Assembly (NCBI RefSeq): GCF_016904945.1
Contig: NZ_JADIKF010000039.1
Span: forward strand, 186,001-250,000
DNA from: Dyella mobilis
Lineage (GTDB): Bacteria; Pseudomonadota; Gammaproteobacteria; Xanthomonadales; Rhodanobacteraceae
Direction: 5' to 3'
Length of the DNA: 64,000 bases
Both the position numbers and the translations under genes were made by a program. Below the pieces are notes generated by a model, which was given only the letters and a program-made list of their open reading frames with translations, searched no databases and had not been told where the DNA came from. Shown one piece after another: positions 27,313 through 35,844 of the stretch (within the stretch, counting starts at the first letter, position 1; each line of letters starts with the position of its first letter).

Positions 27313-27651
27313 ATGGCTACCCAAGATCATACGGCAGACGCACGCCCATCGGTTCGCAACGAACCTGTTTCAGAATCCTTCCCGTTCGCCAACTACCAGC
27401 TCTATCCACTGAGCCGCACGCAGCAAAAGCGGCTGACCAACAGTGCGCGCATCGCTGGCGTCGCCCACGCCACCGGCACCATCGAAGCCTTGCTGGAATA
27501 CAGCGAAGCCTACAAACGCGCACGCATCGGTCGCACCCGCGACCCGATCAGCCCCTGGCCTTTGATCCCGTCAGAAGCCAGCGGCCTGCACGCCGCGCTC
27601 TACTACCTGCGCCAGTACGCCGGCACGCTCCCGCCTGAGCCGGGTGGATAA
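27313..27651 (+). CDS. Hypothetical protein (112 aa)
   Basis: I do not recognise this protein. From ATG 27313 (AGGAAG six bases upstream) it encodes a hydrophilic N-terminus followed by a helical part, YPLSRTQQKRLTNSARIAGV, and YYLRQYAGTLPPEPG at the end. There is no signal peptide, membrane segment or cysteine. Codon use is like the neighbouring high-GC genes and the ribosome-binding site is good, so it is probably real. It stands alone between the phospholipase and RHS genes with a dyad upstream. Confidence 0.65.
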   Translation: MATQDHTADARPSVRNEPVSESFPFANYQLYPLSRTQQKRLTNSARIAGVAHATGTIEALLEYSEAYKRARIGRTRDPISPWPLIPSEASGLHAALYYLRQYAGTLPPEPGG

Positions 27652-27890
27652 CCCGTACTGCCGCATGATCGCTACCGCGGCACGCCGCGTGAGGAAGGGC
27701 GTGCCGCAACTTGGCTCGGCTCGTGCTACGGTCTTACTTGTCTGAGGTAACGTTTCCATCTCAAGCAAGGAGCGGAGGCATGCCAGGATGGTTATACGTG
27801 GTTATTTGGCGTTTTATGGCAAAAACATCTTTCATTTTAAGGATGGATGCATTTGCTTGTACCTGTTTTCAACGAAAAGGATGTCAGCGC

Positions 27891-30800
27891 ATGAATAACC
27901 TTCGCTGGTTTACGATCCCGTCGCGCAAAATTTTTTTTGCGTTTGCGTATGTGTTTCTGCTGAGTGCGATATCGGTATCTGCCTACGCAAGTACGCCCTC
28001 AGCATCCTCTGTTCCTCAATATGTATGCTTAGGTGGCATTTGCGGCCTTCCTTGCCCACAAGATCCAAATACCGGATCGCTTGGCGAATTTGAAAGTTGT
28101 AGTGAAGTAAAATATTACAATGGGGCCGCGGGAGGGAATATTACCTTCCTTTATGCAACCTCGACTCAAGTTGGGGTCAATCTTGTATGGCAGTCTCAAT
28201 ACAACGGGACTTATATTTCCATGCTTTATCAAAAGAATTCGGGTCAGGATGTTCCTTCGGTTGATCGCAATCTGGGGTTCAAGGGATGCCCGCGTTGTGG
28301 CGGAACGATGCTCGGGAATCCGGTAAATATTGCTAACGGCAATAAATATCAGGAAGAATCTGATTACGAAGGATTTGGCGCATTTCCGCTGACTTTTAAT
28401 CGCTATTACAACAGCGAAGGTTCCGGTAGCGGAGACGCCGGGGTTCGTTGGACGCACACCTTCAGTCGCATGGTTGTGATGCAGACTGCCGCTGAGGTAA
28501 AGCTATTTCGAGATGATGGCGAGATTCGTTATTTCCAGCAGTGCGGGACGCAGTGGTGTGCAACAGCTGACGAAACGGGCGCGCTCTCGGAGACAGTTGA
28601 TGGGAGCGGCAATATCACTGGCTGGATCTATGTTGATGAAAATGTTGTTACGGAGTATTACGATGCCGCGGGAAGATTTTTATCTGAAATCAATGGGGCA
28701 GGTTTTTCCCACGCATTGACTTATGACCATAGCGGTAGGCTCGGCGCCGTAGCGGATTCCTTTGGGCGTACGTTGACCTTTAGCTACAACACATCGAATC
28801 AGTTGCAAGGGCTAACGGAGCCAGACGGAGCTGCCATTTCATATGCCTATGATGCGGCCGGAAATCTGAGTTCGGTCACCTATCCCGGAGGCAATTCTCG
28901 TACGTATTTTTACAACGAGCCTGCAAACGTTGCGTCCGGTGCGGGCGCTAATCTGCTAACTGGCGTGCAGGATGAGGCGGGTTCGAGGTATGCGACGTAT
29001 CAGTATGATGGCCAATCCCGTGCGATTGATGGCGAGCATGCAGTGGGCGCGGGACGTATTCAGATTACCTACAATCCCGACGGCAGTGCGACAGTGCTCG
29101 ATGGATTGGGTTCTACGCGGACCTATAAATTTCAAACGACGCTCAACGTCAATCACATTGCTAGTGTAGAGGGGCTTCCTTGTCAGGCCTGTGGGTTATT
29201 TTCCACGTATACCTATAACGCATCGGGTGATTTATCCAGCACCGTTGATTTTAATGGCAATGCGACCACGCACCTTATTGATGCAGCTCATCTCGAAGAG
29301 CAACGCATCGATGCTTCTGGTAATGCTGCGCAACGTACTACGAGCCTGAGCTGGAATGGCGCACTGCGCGTCCCGCTGACCCGCACCGTGCAAGATGCCA
29401 ACGGCAACCTCGTCAGCAACACCCAATGGGTCTACAACGCCAATGGCCAAACCCTGGCCCGCTGCGCCGTTGATCCCAGCAACAGTGCCGCATCGGGTTA
29501 CAGTTGCAGTGCTACAGGCACCGTCCCCGCCGGCGTACGCCGCACCACCGACACCTACTGCACCGCCGTCGACACCGTGCAATGCCCCCTCGTCGGCCTG
29601 CTGCTGACGACGACCGGTCCGCGCACCGACCTCACCCAAACCACCGCCTACAGCTACTACATGGCGAGTAGCGCCGTGAATTGCGGCACCCCGGGCGCCG
29701 CCTGCTACCAACCCGGCGACCTGCACACCGTCACCGACGCCCTGGGCCACGTCACCACCATCGCCTCCTACGACGCCGATGGCCGCATCACGCGCCTCAC
29801 CGACGCCAACGGCATCAACACCGATCTCACCTATTACCCGCGCGGCTGGCTCAAGACCCGCACCGTCGGCGGTGCCCAGACCAGCTTCACCTACACCGCC
29901 TACGGCGCCGTGCAAACCCTCACCGATCCCGATGGCGTCACCACCACCTACGGCTACGACGCCGCCCATCGGTTGACCAAGATCACCGATGCGCTCGGCA
30001 ACACCATTACCTACACGCTGGATGCCGCCGGCGATAAAACCGGTGAGAGTGTCTACGACGCCAGCGGGACCCTGCACAAAAGCCTCACCCGCACCTTCAA
30101 CACCCTGGGCCAGCTCACCAGCGTGGTCGACGGCCTCAACCACACCGTCTTCAACGCCACCGCCAGCACCAGCTACGACGCCAACGGCAACCTGGTGCAA
30201 AGCAGCGATGCCCTGGGCATCCAGCGCCAACTCGGCTACGACGCCCTGAACCGCCTGGTGCAAACCCTGGACAACTACAACGGCACCGATACCGCCACTC
30301 AAAACACCAAAACCGCTTATCAATACGACAGCCTGGACCGCCTCACCCAGGTCACCGATCCGAGCAGCCTCAATACCACCTATAGCTACGACGGATTGAG
30401 TGATGCGACAGGGCAGCAAAGTCCGGATACCGGCACGACCAGCCGGACGTTTGATGCGGCCGGCAACGTGCTCACTCGCACCGATGCCAAAGGCATCGTG
30501 GCAACGAACACCTACGATGCGCTGGATCGCCTGACCAGCACCAGCTATCCCGACAGCACCCAGACCATCACCTACACCTACGACGAGGCCAACAGCGTCA
30601 CCGGGTGCAGCAGTTCGAATCCCGTCGGCCGCCTGACTCGCATCATCGAAAACACCGTCACCACGGCGTACTGCTTCGACGCCTGGGGCCGCGTGATCCA
30701 GAAACAGATCATCACCGGCGCCACCACCCACACCGTGGGCTACAGCTACACCGCCGCCGGACGGCTCAGCGGCCTCGTCTCGCCGGATGGCTCCTTGGTC

Positions 30801-32426
30801 AGCTACGCACGCGATGGCGACGGCCGCATCCAAAGCCTCAGCACCACCCCGCCCAACGGCACCGCCACCACCGTCGTCAGCGGCGTGACCTACCAGCCCT
30901 TCGGACCGGTCAGCGGCTACACCCTGGGCAATGGCCAAGCCATTACGCGCACGGTCGACGCCAACTACCGCCTCACCGACCTCACCAGTCCCGCGTTTAG
31001 CTTGCACGTCGCCAGAGATGCGATGGGCGACATCACCGCCATCGGCAATGCCTCCGGCGCCAATCCAGCGACAGAGACCTACAGCTACGACCCGCTGTAT
31101 CGCCTCACCGCCGTCACCGAAGCCAACGGCAGCGTGTTGGAAAGCGTCACCTACAATCAAACCGGCGACCGGCTCAGCAAAACGGGCAGTGGCCTGGATA
31201 CCGGTGCCTACGGCTACACCCCGAACACGCATCAGCTGGTCACCATCGGGAACTCAACGCTGACGGTCGATGCCAACGGCAACACCACGGCCATGACGCA
31301 GGCCGGCAGCGCGTATGGCTTTGGCTACAACGACCGTAACCGCATGGCGGTCGCGCAGCTCGGTGGCAGCACCCTGGCGAACTACACCTACGATGCGCTG
31401 GGGCAGCGGATACAGAAGGTGGCGAACGGCCAGACGGAGAGCTACGTCTACAACGAGGCGGGGCAGTTGTTGGCCGAATACGGGGCGACGAATCGGGACT
31501 ACCTCTGGATGGACGGTATTCCGGTGGCCAATATCGATACGGCCAATGGCAGCAGCACGATCACGTATGTGACGGCGGATCAGTTGGGGACGCCGAGGGC
31601 TATTGCTGATGCCAGCGGCAATACGGTGTGGCAGCTGCCGTATCAGGGGAATCCGTGGGCGGAGCAGCAGCCAACGAGTAACGGATACACTTACAACTTG
31701 CGGTTCCCGGGGCAATACTTCGACTCCGAGACGGGGCTTAGCTACAACGTTAATCGGGATTACGATTCGAGCACGGGGCGATATATCGAAAGCGATCCAA
31801 CGGGCTTAGTCGGCGGCATCAATTCCTATGCAGCAGTCAGTAGTAGCCCTTTAAATCGAATCGATCCTGATGGCCTTCGCGACATTTTTGTGGGCGGTTT
31901 CGGTGATGGAACATCGGGAATTGTTCAGAGTTATTACAATAACTATCACCAGAACAACCCAGACTCAGCGTATTACTCGTGGACAGATCTCAATGGGATT
32001 CTGCAAGACATTGCCAACACTCCTGCGGGTGACCCAATAAATCTGATTGGTCACAGTTATGGCGGCGACACAGCAGCGACAGCTGCTCAGGAATCGTGTC
32101 GGAAAGTCAATCTTCTCATCACGATTGACCCTGTCAGTCGCTTCCACAACTTTAATATGCAAGCCATCGAAAACGCGGTGGGAACTTGGGTGGATGTCGA
32201 TGCTGAAGGCAACAATCCCTTTCAGCCGTCCAACTTCATTGCTGGCATAGGAGATGCCTGGGATGGCGCGCCGAACGGCATCGCGGATTCCTACATCCAG
32301 GACAACGGTGTGAATCACGAAGATTTTCAGTCAATGATGAATGCTTCCGGACCTGGCGTAAACAGCCCCGCGCAAGTCCTCGCGGGATCGCCTACGGTCA
32401 GCGCCCCTTTCTTGTTTGGACGTTGA
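27891..32426 (+). CDS. Secreted RHS-repeat protein with lipase-like C-terminal toxin domain
   Basis: The 1511-residue polymorphic toxin starts at ATG 27891 (AAAGGA nine bases upstream) with a Sec-type signal (basic PSRKIFFAF, hydrophobic core, SAYA-S). A DUF6531-type segment PVNIANGNKYQEESDYEG precedes dozens of YD repeats (YDAxGNL-type, residues ~250–1270), forming the RHS shell. The conserved shell end is LRFPGQYFDSETGLSYNVNR through RIDPDGL near 1328. The remaining ~180 residues look like an alpha/beta hydrolase: NLIGHSYGGDTAA with Ser1389, ITIDP with Asp1413 and GVNHEDF with His1476 make a plausible triad. A lipase/esterase toxin is inferred. There is no PAAR domain. Base composition shifts from AT-richer to GC-rich near 29340 and back near 31790, indicating mosaic origin. 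Confidence 0.88.
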   Translation: MNNLRWFTIPSRKIFFAFAYVFLLSAISVSAYASTPSASSVPQYVCLGGICGLPCPQDPNTGSLGEFESCSEVKYYNGAAGGNITFLYATSTQVGVNLVWQSQYNGTYISMLYQKNSGQDVPSVDRNLGFKGCPRCGGTMLGNPVNIANGNKYQEESDYEGFGAFPLTFNRYYNSEGSGSGDAGVRWTHTFSRMVVMQTAAEVKLFRDDGEIRYFQQCGTQWCATADETGALSETVDGSGNITGWIYVDENVVTEYYDAAGRFLSEINGAGFSHALTYDHSGRLGAVADSFGRTLTFSYNTSNQLQGLTEPDGAAISYAYDAAGNLSSVTYPGGNSRTYFYNEPANVASGAGANLLTGVQDEAGSRYATYQYDGQSRAIDGEHAVGAGRIQITYNPDGSATVLDGLGSTRTYKFQTTLNVNHIASVEGLPCQACGLFSTYTYNASGDLSSTVDFNGNATTHLIDAAHLEEQRIDASGNAAQRTTSLSWNGALRVPLTRTVQDANGNLVSNTQWVYNANGQTLARCAVDPSNSAASGYSCSATGTVPAGVRRTTDTYCTAVDTVQCPLVGLLLTTTGPRTDLTQTTAYSYYMASSAVNCGTPGAACYQPGDLHTVTDALGHVTTIASYDADGRITRLTDANGINTDLTYYPRGWLKTRTVGGAQTSFTYTAYGAVQTLTDPDGVTTTYGYDAAHRLTKITDALGNTITYTLDAAGDKTGESVYDASGTLHKSLTRTFNTLGQLTSVVDGLNHTVFNATASTSYDANGNLVQSSDALGIQRQLGYDALNRLVQTLDNYNGTDTATQNTKTAYQYDSLDRLTQVTDPSSLNTTYSYDGLSDATGQQSPDTGTTSRTFDAAGNVLTRTDAKGIVATNTYDALDRLTSTSYPDSTQTITYTYDEANSVTGCSSSNPVGRLTRIIENTVTTAYCFDAWGRVIQKQIITGATTHTVGYSYTAAGRLSGLVSPDGSLVSYARDGDGRIQSLSTTPPNGTATTVVSGVTYQPFGPVSGYTLGNGQAITRTVDANYRLTDLTSPAFSLHVARDAMGDITAIGNASGANPATETYSYDPLYRLTAVTEANGSVLESVTYNQTGDRLSKTGSGLDTGAYGYTPNTHQLVTIGNSTLTVDANGNTTAMTQAGSAYGFGYNDRNRMAVAQLGGSTLANYTYDALGQRIQKVANGQTESYVYNEAGQLLAEYGATNRDYLWMDGIPVANIDTANGSSTITYVTADQLGTPRAIADASGNTVWQLPYQGNPWAEQQPTSNGYTYNLRFPGQYFDSETGLSYNVNRDYDSSTGRYIESDPTGLVGGINSYAAVSSSPLNRIDPDGLRDIFVGGFGDGTSGIVQSYYNNYHQNNPDSAYYSWTDLNGILQDIANTPAGDPINLIGHSYGGDTAATAAQESCRKVNLLITIDPVSRFHNFNMQAIENAVGTWVDVDAEGNNPFQPSNFIAGIGDAWDGAPNGIADSYIQDNGVNHEDFQSMMNASGPGVNSPAQVLAGSPTVSAPFLFGR

Positions 32427-32435
32427 GGCATGACG

Positions 32436-32975
32436 ATGCGTCGAATACTGATCGCTGCAATTACCATGGCCTCTTGCTTGGCATCAATGACCGCTGGCGC
32501 GGTGTGGCCGTTTAGCAGTGGCCCGCAGGACATTCAGGTGACGTCCGTCACCGACGTCGACCTCAAGGATCAGCCGCAGCTCGAATGGGTGAGCCTGAAG
32601 CCGCGTCCGTCGAAAATCATCTATCGAATCGAATTCACGACTAACATGGATCTATTGGCGCTTGCCAAGAAGAATGACTACAACATTTCGTTTGCTCTCG
32701 GTCCATGCGGCGCCGGAGGAGTGAAGGATATAGGGTTGGGTTATGGCTACGTCTATTGGAACAAGCTGCGCATCTACTCAGATGCAAAGGTAACGCCAGA
32801 TTATTCGGCAGAGGTCGCCAAGGGACCGCCGTTTACTTATCAAGTGTTCGCAACTAAGTGGCGGCCAAGTTCAATAAAAGGCTCAATGTGCTTCACCCTG
32901 GCGGGTGGCAGCATGCTTGGGGAAAGGCTGCGATCGAATGTTGCAGTTATTCCCAATGACCAACAAACACACTAA
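32436..32975 (+). CDS. Exported protein, candidate immunity to the RHS lipase-like toxin
   Basis: The ~179-residue protein has an N-terminal signal peptide (MRRILIAAITMASCLASMTA, cleavage near GAV). The mature part is unrecognised, with two cysteines (ALGPCGAGG and GSMCFTLAGG) that could form a disulfide. The gene begins 9 bases after the RHS stop on the same strand, the usual place for the cognate immunity gene. A periplasmic immunity protein fits a toxin that attacks membrane lipid from the periplasm. GAGG spans the RHS stop and lies seven bases before ATG 32436; ATG 32430 is the alternative. Function is inferred from position and export. Confidence 0.7.
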   Translation: MRRILIAAITMASCLASMTAGAVWPFSSGPQDIQVTSVTDVDLKDQPQLEWVSLKPRPSKIIYRIEFTTNMDLLALAKKNDYNISFALGPCGAGGVKDIGLGYGYVYWNKLRIYSDAKVTPDYSAEVAKGPPFTYQVFATKWRPSSIKGSMCFTLAGGSMLGERLRSNVAVIPNDQQTH

Positions 32976-33178
32976 ACATCATGTAGCCCTGCCACTAAAC
33001 CAGGGCAATCGGGGCCGCCCATCAATTAATCCATCGCTGACAAGGTGCCGTGACAGCCGCGGATGACACTTCCCTTGGCTCCGGCACAAAGTGGCGATCA
33101 AATAGTGGATGTTCCTGTTCTGCCTTGATCGTCAAGTCAATGTCGCGACTTCTCGCGGCGAGCGTTTGGAGCAGGATT

Positions 33179-33508
33179 ATGAAAATAAATGGCTGGAAGT
33201 TGGCTACGGTAGTGCTCACCCTATGCTGTCTCGGTCTGGTATGTCGCGCATTTGATCAAGACATAACTCGGACATACATCGATGCCAGCTCAGAACAGTC
33301 AGCTCGACACAGTGAGTTATTGGCGAATATTGTTCAGTTCGAATGGAAAGGGCTATCCGAAGAGCAGTTAATGTCCAAGCTCGAAACATATGTCTCCACT
33401 CAGCCAAAAGATGCAGTCATATTGAAGCGCGATCCGGATACAAATGCGATTTACCTCGATGGAGTTCGTTTCGAATTTAAAGATGGAAAACTAACAAAAG
33501 TGCTTTGA
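33179..33508 (+). CDS. Small membrane-anchored protein, possible Imm58-like immunity
   Basis: The 109-residue protein has one N-terminal membrane segment (LATVVLTLCCLGLVCRAF) followed by FDQDITRTYID and a mostly helical soluble part, ending in a beta-rich IYLDGVRFEFKDGKL. The FDQ-x-T-x-x-Y segment just after a single membrane helix recalls RHS-associated Imm58-type immunity proteins, a resemblance from memory only. ATG 33179 has GGAG/AGGA just upstream. The gene is AT-richer than its core neighbours. The following 261 bases up to the XRE gene show no gene and may be remnant DNA of earlier toxin cassettes. Confidence 0.6.
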   Translation: MKINGWKLATVVLTLCCLGLVCRAFDQDITRTYIDASSEQSARHSELLANIVQFEWKGLSEEQLMSKLETYVSTQPKDAVILKRDPDTNAIYLDGVRFEFKDGKLTKVL

Positions 33509-33769
33509 TCACTGCGAATCGCCATTAACGGTTCCGAGTTCAGGAACCAAAGGCGAGGCGGCGACTTGAGTCTTCAGAACACTTTTCTAGACTTGCCTTG
33601 TGGTCAGACTGTCGCCGCACGAACGAGTTCTTCCTCAATGACAGTCTGGAGGCGGTTGGTTCGTGTGCGCTGTTTTGAAGGTGTGCGCGGATACGTCGTC
33701 ACGAGCGGCGACATCCACATCGTGCTCCACGTTGGGGGATAAGGTCACCAACTGGCTTCTCCTCTATGA

Positions 33770-34612
33770 TCAACCCGCATCCAAATCGTCCCGAGCCAGC
33801 TTCCTGCAAAACTCAGCCGTAGCCTCATCCATCGGAAACGTCGATTCGATGTGCAAATCATCGAGCGTCACGTCGCGTGGCGTACCGAAGGTGGTGATGG
33901 TGGAGAAGAAATTGATCTGCTGGCCGTCCACACGAAAAATCGTGGTGAGCAATGGAGAAGGTGCGATGCCCGGGTCGCGGACGCGCCATTGCATGGGCAC
34001 GCCGGGATAGGCAAGCGCTTCGTCCAGCAGTGCGCGCGCCACGCTGTCGGAAGGCGTGTTGGCTACGGCATCGTGAAGATGGCGGATCAGGTCGCCGGCG
34101 ACGTCTTCCCAGTTGACGATGGCGGAGCGCAGGTCGTTGGGGTCGAAGATGCTGCGGATCATGTTGCGGTGGGGGCTGGTGGCGCCGCGCAGCACGAAGT
34201 TGGCGATGCGCTCTGCGGCGCGATTGGCTTGCAAGATGTCCCAGTGACGGTTGAGCAGGAAGGCCGGGTAGGGTTCCTGCTGCTTGAGCATGTATTCGAT
34301 GGCACGGTTCACTTGCGCCAGTGCAGGTGTGTCGAGCGCGGTTTCGGGATACTTCGGCGCATAGCCCGCGGCCACCATCAAGGCGTTGCGTTCGCGCAAC
34401 GGCATGTCCAGTGCATCGGCCAAGCGCAACACCATGTCACGGCTGGGGTGGGACTTGCCGGTTTCCACGCAACTGAGGTGACGCGGCGATATGTTGGCTG
34501 CCAGGGCAAGGTCGAGCTGGCTCAGCCGCCGCGTGGTTCGCCATTCGCGCAACAAGGTGCCGAAGCGGGCGGCCGGCGATGACGGTGACAACTTGCGCGC
34601 AACGGTATCCAT
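33770..34612 (-). CDS. XRE-family regulator with MmyB-like ligand-binding domain
   Basis: The 280-residue protein has an N-terminal Xre helix-turn-helix (FGTLLREWRTTRRLSQLDLA, then ISPRHLSCVETGKSHPSR). It is followed by the MmyB-type PAS-like domain (PAFLLNRHWDILQANRAAE, NMIRSIFDP, NWEDVAGDLIRHL) that binds small hydrophobic ligands in related regulators. ATG 34612 is preferred; a TTG at 34624 is possible. It is divergent from an exported dehalogenase-like hydrolase. MmyB-type regulators commonly control the adjacent oxidoreductase or hydrolase gene, so it is probably the hydrolase's regulator. Confidence 0.88.
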   Translation of the reverse strand: MDTVARKLSPSSPAARFGTLLREWRTTRRLSQLDLALAANISPRHLSCVETGKSHPSRDMVLRLADALDMPLRERNALMVAAGYAPKYPETALDTPALAQVNRAIEYMLKQQEPYPAFLLNRHWDILQANRAAERIANFVLRGATSPHRNMIRSIFDPNDLRSAIVNWEDVAGDLIRHLHDAVANTPSDSVARALLDEALAYPGVPMQWRVRDPGIAPSPLLTTIFRVDGQQINFFSTITTFGTPRDVTLDDLHIESTFPMDEATAEFCRKLARDDLDAG

Positions 34613-34768
34613 CCAGTAGTGCAACCTTTGAGAGACCGTCGCGGATACTAAGGTGGCGCCCAGGAGAAAGCCATGACCTCGCTGGTCAAGACGATATGAC
34701 CTCGGAGGTCATTGATTGCCTGTGCCGCAAAGGGAATCATGCTCACCATCCACAACGGGGGAAACTTC

Positions 34769-35752
34769 ATGCAGCGCAGGGCTTTTTTGCAGTTGGCGGC
34801 GGGTGTGCTCGCTTCGGGCGGTTTGGCCGGCCTTGCGCCGCGCGTCCTGGCCGATGCCATTGAACATCGGGGGATGGATGCGAAGAGCTTCCACGCCAGT
34901 CGGCGGTTTATGCAGACGTCGTTCGGCCGCATCGCCTATGTGGAGCGTGGGACGGGGCCGGCGGCGTTGTTCCTGCACGGGTTTCCTTTGAACAGCTTCC
35001 AATGGTGCGGTGCGCTGGACCGTCTGTCACCTTACCGCCGCTGCATCGCGCCGGATTTTCTTGCCCTGGGCTATACGGAAGTGGCGGAAGGCCAGAGCGT
35101 GGCACCGGATGCACAAGTGGCCATGCTCATCGCTTTGCTGGATGCGCTGCACGTATCGACCGTCGATGTGGTCGCCAACGATAGCGGCGGCGCGGTGGCT
35201 CAGCTTTTCATGACGCGCCATCCCGAGCGCGTGCGCACCTTGCTGTTGACCAATTGTGATACGGAGCACGAAAGCCCGCCGGCAGCGATGAAGCCGGTGA
35301 TCGAGATGGCGCACCAAGGTACCTATGTGGATCGGTGGCTGGTGCCGTGGCTGGCGAACAAGACGCTGGCACGTTCGCCGCAGGGTTTTGGCGGGATGTG
35401 CTTTGCCGACCCGACCGATCCCACTGACGAGGCGATCGAGTGCTATTTCACGCCGCTGACGAGTACGCCGCGGCGCAAGGCGCTGGTGAATGCCTATGCG
35501 ATTGCGCTGGAACACAATCCGCTGGCCGGTATCGGCGATGCGTTGCGGCGTTGCAAGGTGCCTACGCGGATCGTGTGGGGTAAGGACGACACGATCTTTT
35601 CGGTGGCCGGCGCGCGTTATCTGGATGAAACGCTCGGGCATTCGCTCGGCGTGCGCTATCTCGATCACGCCAAGCTGTTCTATCCGGAAGAGCGGCCGGA
35701 CGTCATTGCGTCGGAAGCCCGTCGGTTGTGGAGCTTGGTCGGCGAGGCTTGA
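34769..35752 (+). CDS. Tat-exported alpha/beta hydrolase, haloalkane-dehalogenase-like
   Basis: The 327-residue protein carries a twin-arginine-like signal (MQRRAFLQLAAGVLASGG) and an alpha/beta-hydrolase fold: oxyanion region LFLHGFPLNSFQWCG, nucleophile elbow VVANDSGGAVAQ, acid region IVWGKDDTIF, and histidine in LDHAKLFYPEERPDV. The elbow has Asp before Ser-Gly-Gly (NDSGG), as in haloalkane dehalogenases and fluoroacetate dehalogenases, not the Ser of esterases. The substrate is unknown. GGGGGA six bases before ATG 34769 decides the start; upstream ATGs at 34712/34739 lack a site. It is divergent from an XRE regulator. Confidence 0.82.
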   Translation: MQRRAFLQLAAGVLASGGLAGLAPRVLADAIEHRGMDAKSFHASRRFMQTSFGRIAYVERGTGPAALFLHGFPLNSFQWCGALDRLSPYRRCIAPDFLALGYTEVAEGQSVAPDAQVAMLIALLDALHVSTVDVVANDSGGAVAQLFMTRHPERVRTLLLTNCDTEHESPPAAMKPVIEMAHQGTYVDRWLVPWLANKTLARSPQGFGGMCFADPTDPTDEAIECYFTPLTSTPRRKALVNAYAIALEHNPLAGIGDALRRCKVPTRIVWGKDDTIFSVAGARYLDETLGHSLGVRYLDHAKLFYPEERPDVIASEARRLWSLVGEA

Positions 35753-35803
35753 GCCGATCGGCACGCGTCGGTGCTGAGGCGAAGTTGTCCTGGTTCTTTC
35801 AAC

Positions 35804-35827
35804 CCTCCCCTGCCGAGGCAGGGGAGG
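35804..35827. repeat. Perfect 11-bp palindrome between convergent genes
   Basis: CCTCCCCTGCC and GGCAGGGGAGG abut across two bases, forming a ten-pair stem with a tetraloop. It lies between the hydrolase (plus) and pepQ (minus) stops. There is no U-tract; it is probably a dispersed extragenic palindrome acting at transcript ends. Confidence 0.55.
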
Positions 35828-35844
35828 ATGTCGTGCCACGCTGA

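Noticed and set aside
29232..31232. 666-codon minus-strand frame opposite the RHS repeats
   Set aside because: Low-complexity Gly/Val/Ala translation generated by the antisense of YD repeats.
29640..31300. CRISPR-like regular repeats
   Set aside because: The repetition is codon-level YD repeats inside the RHS gene, with no constant direct repeat or unique spacers. No CRISPR array was seen anywhere in the window.
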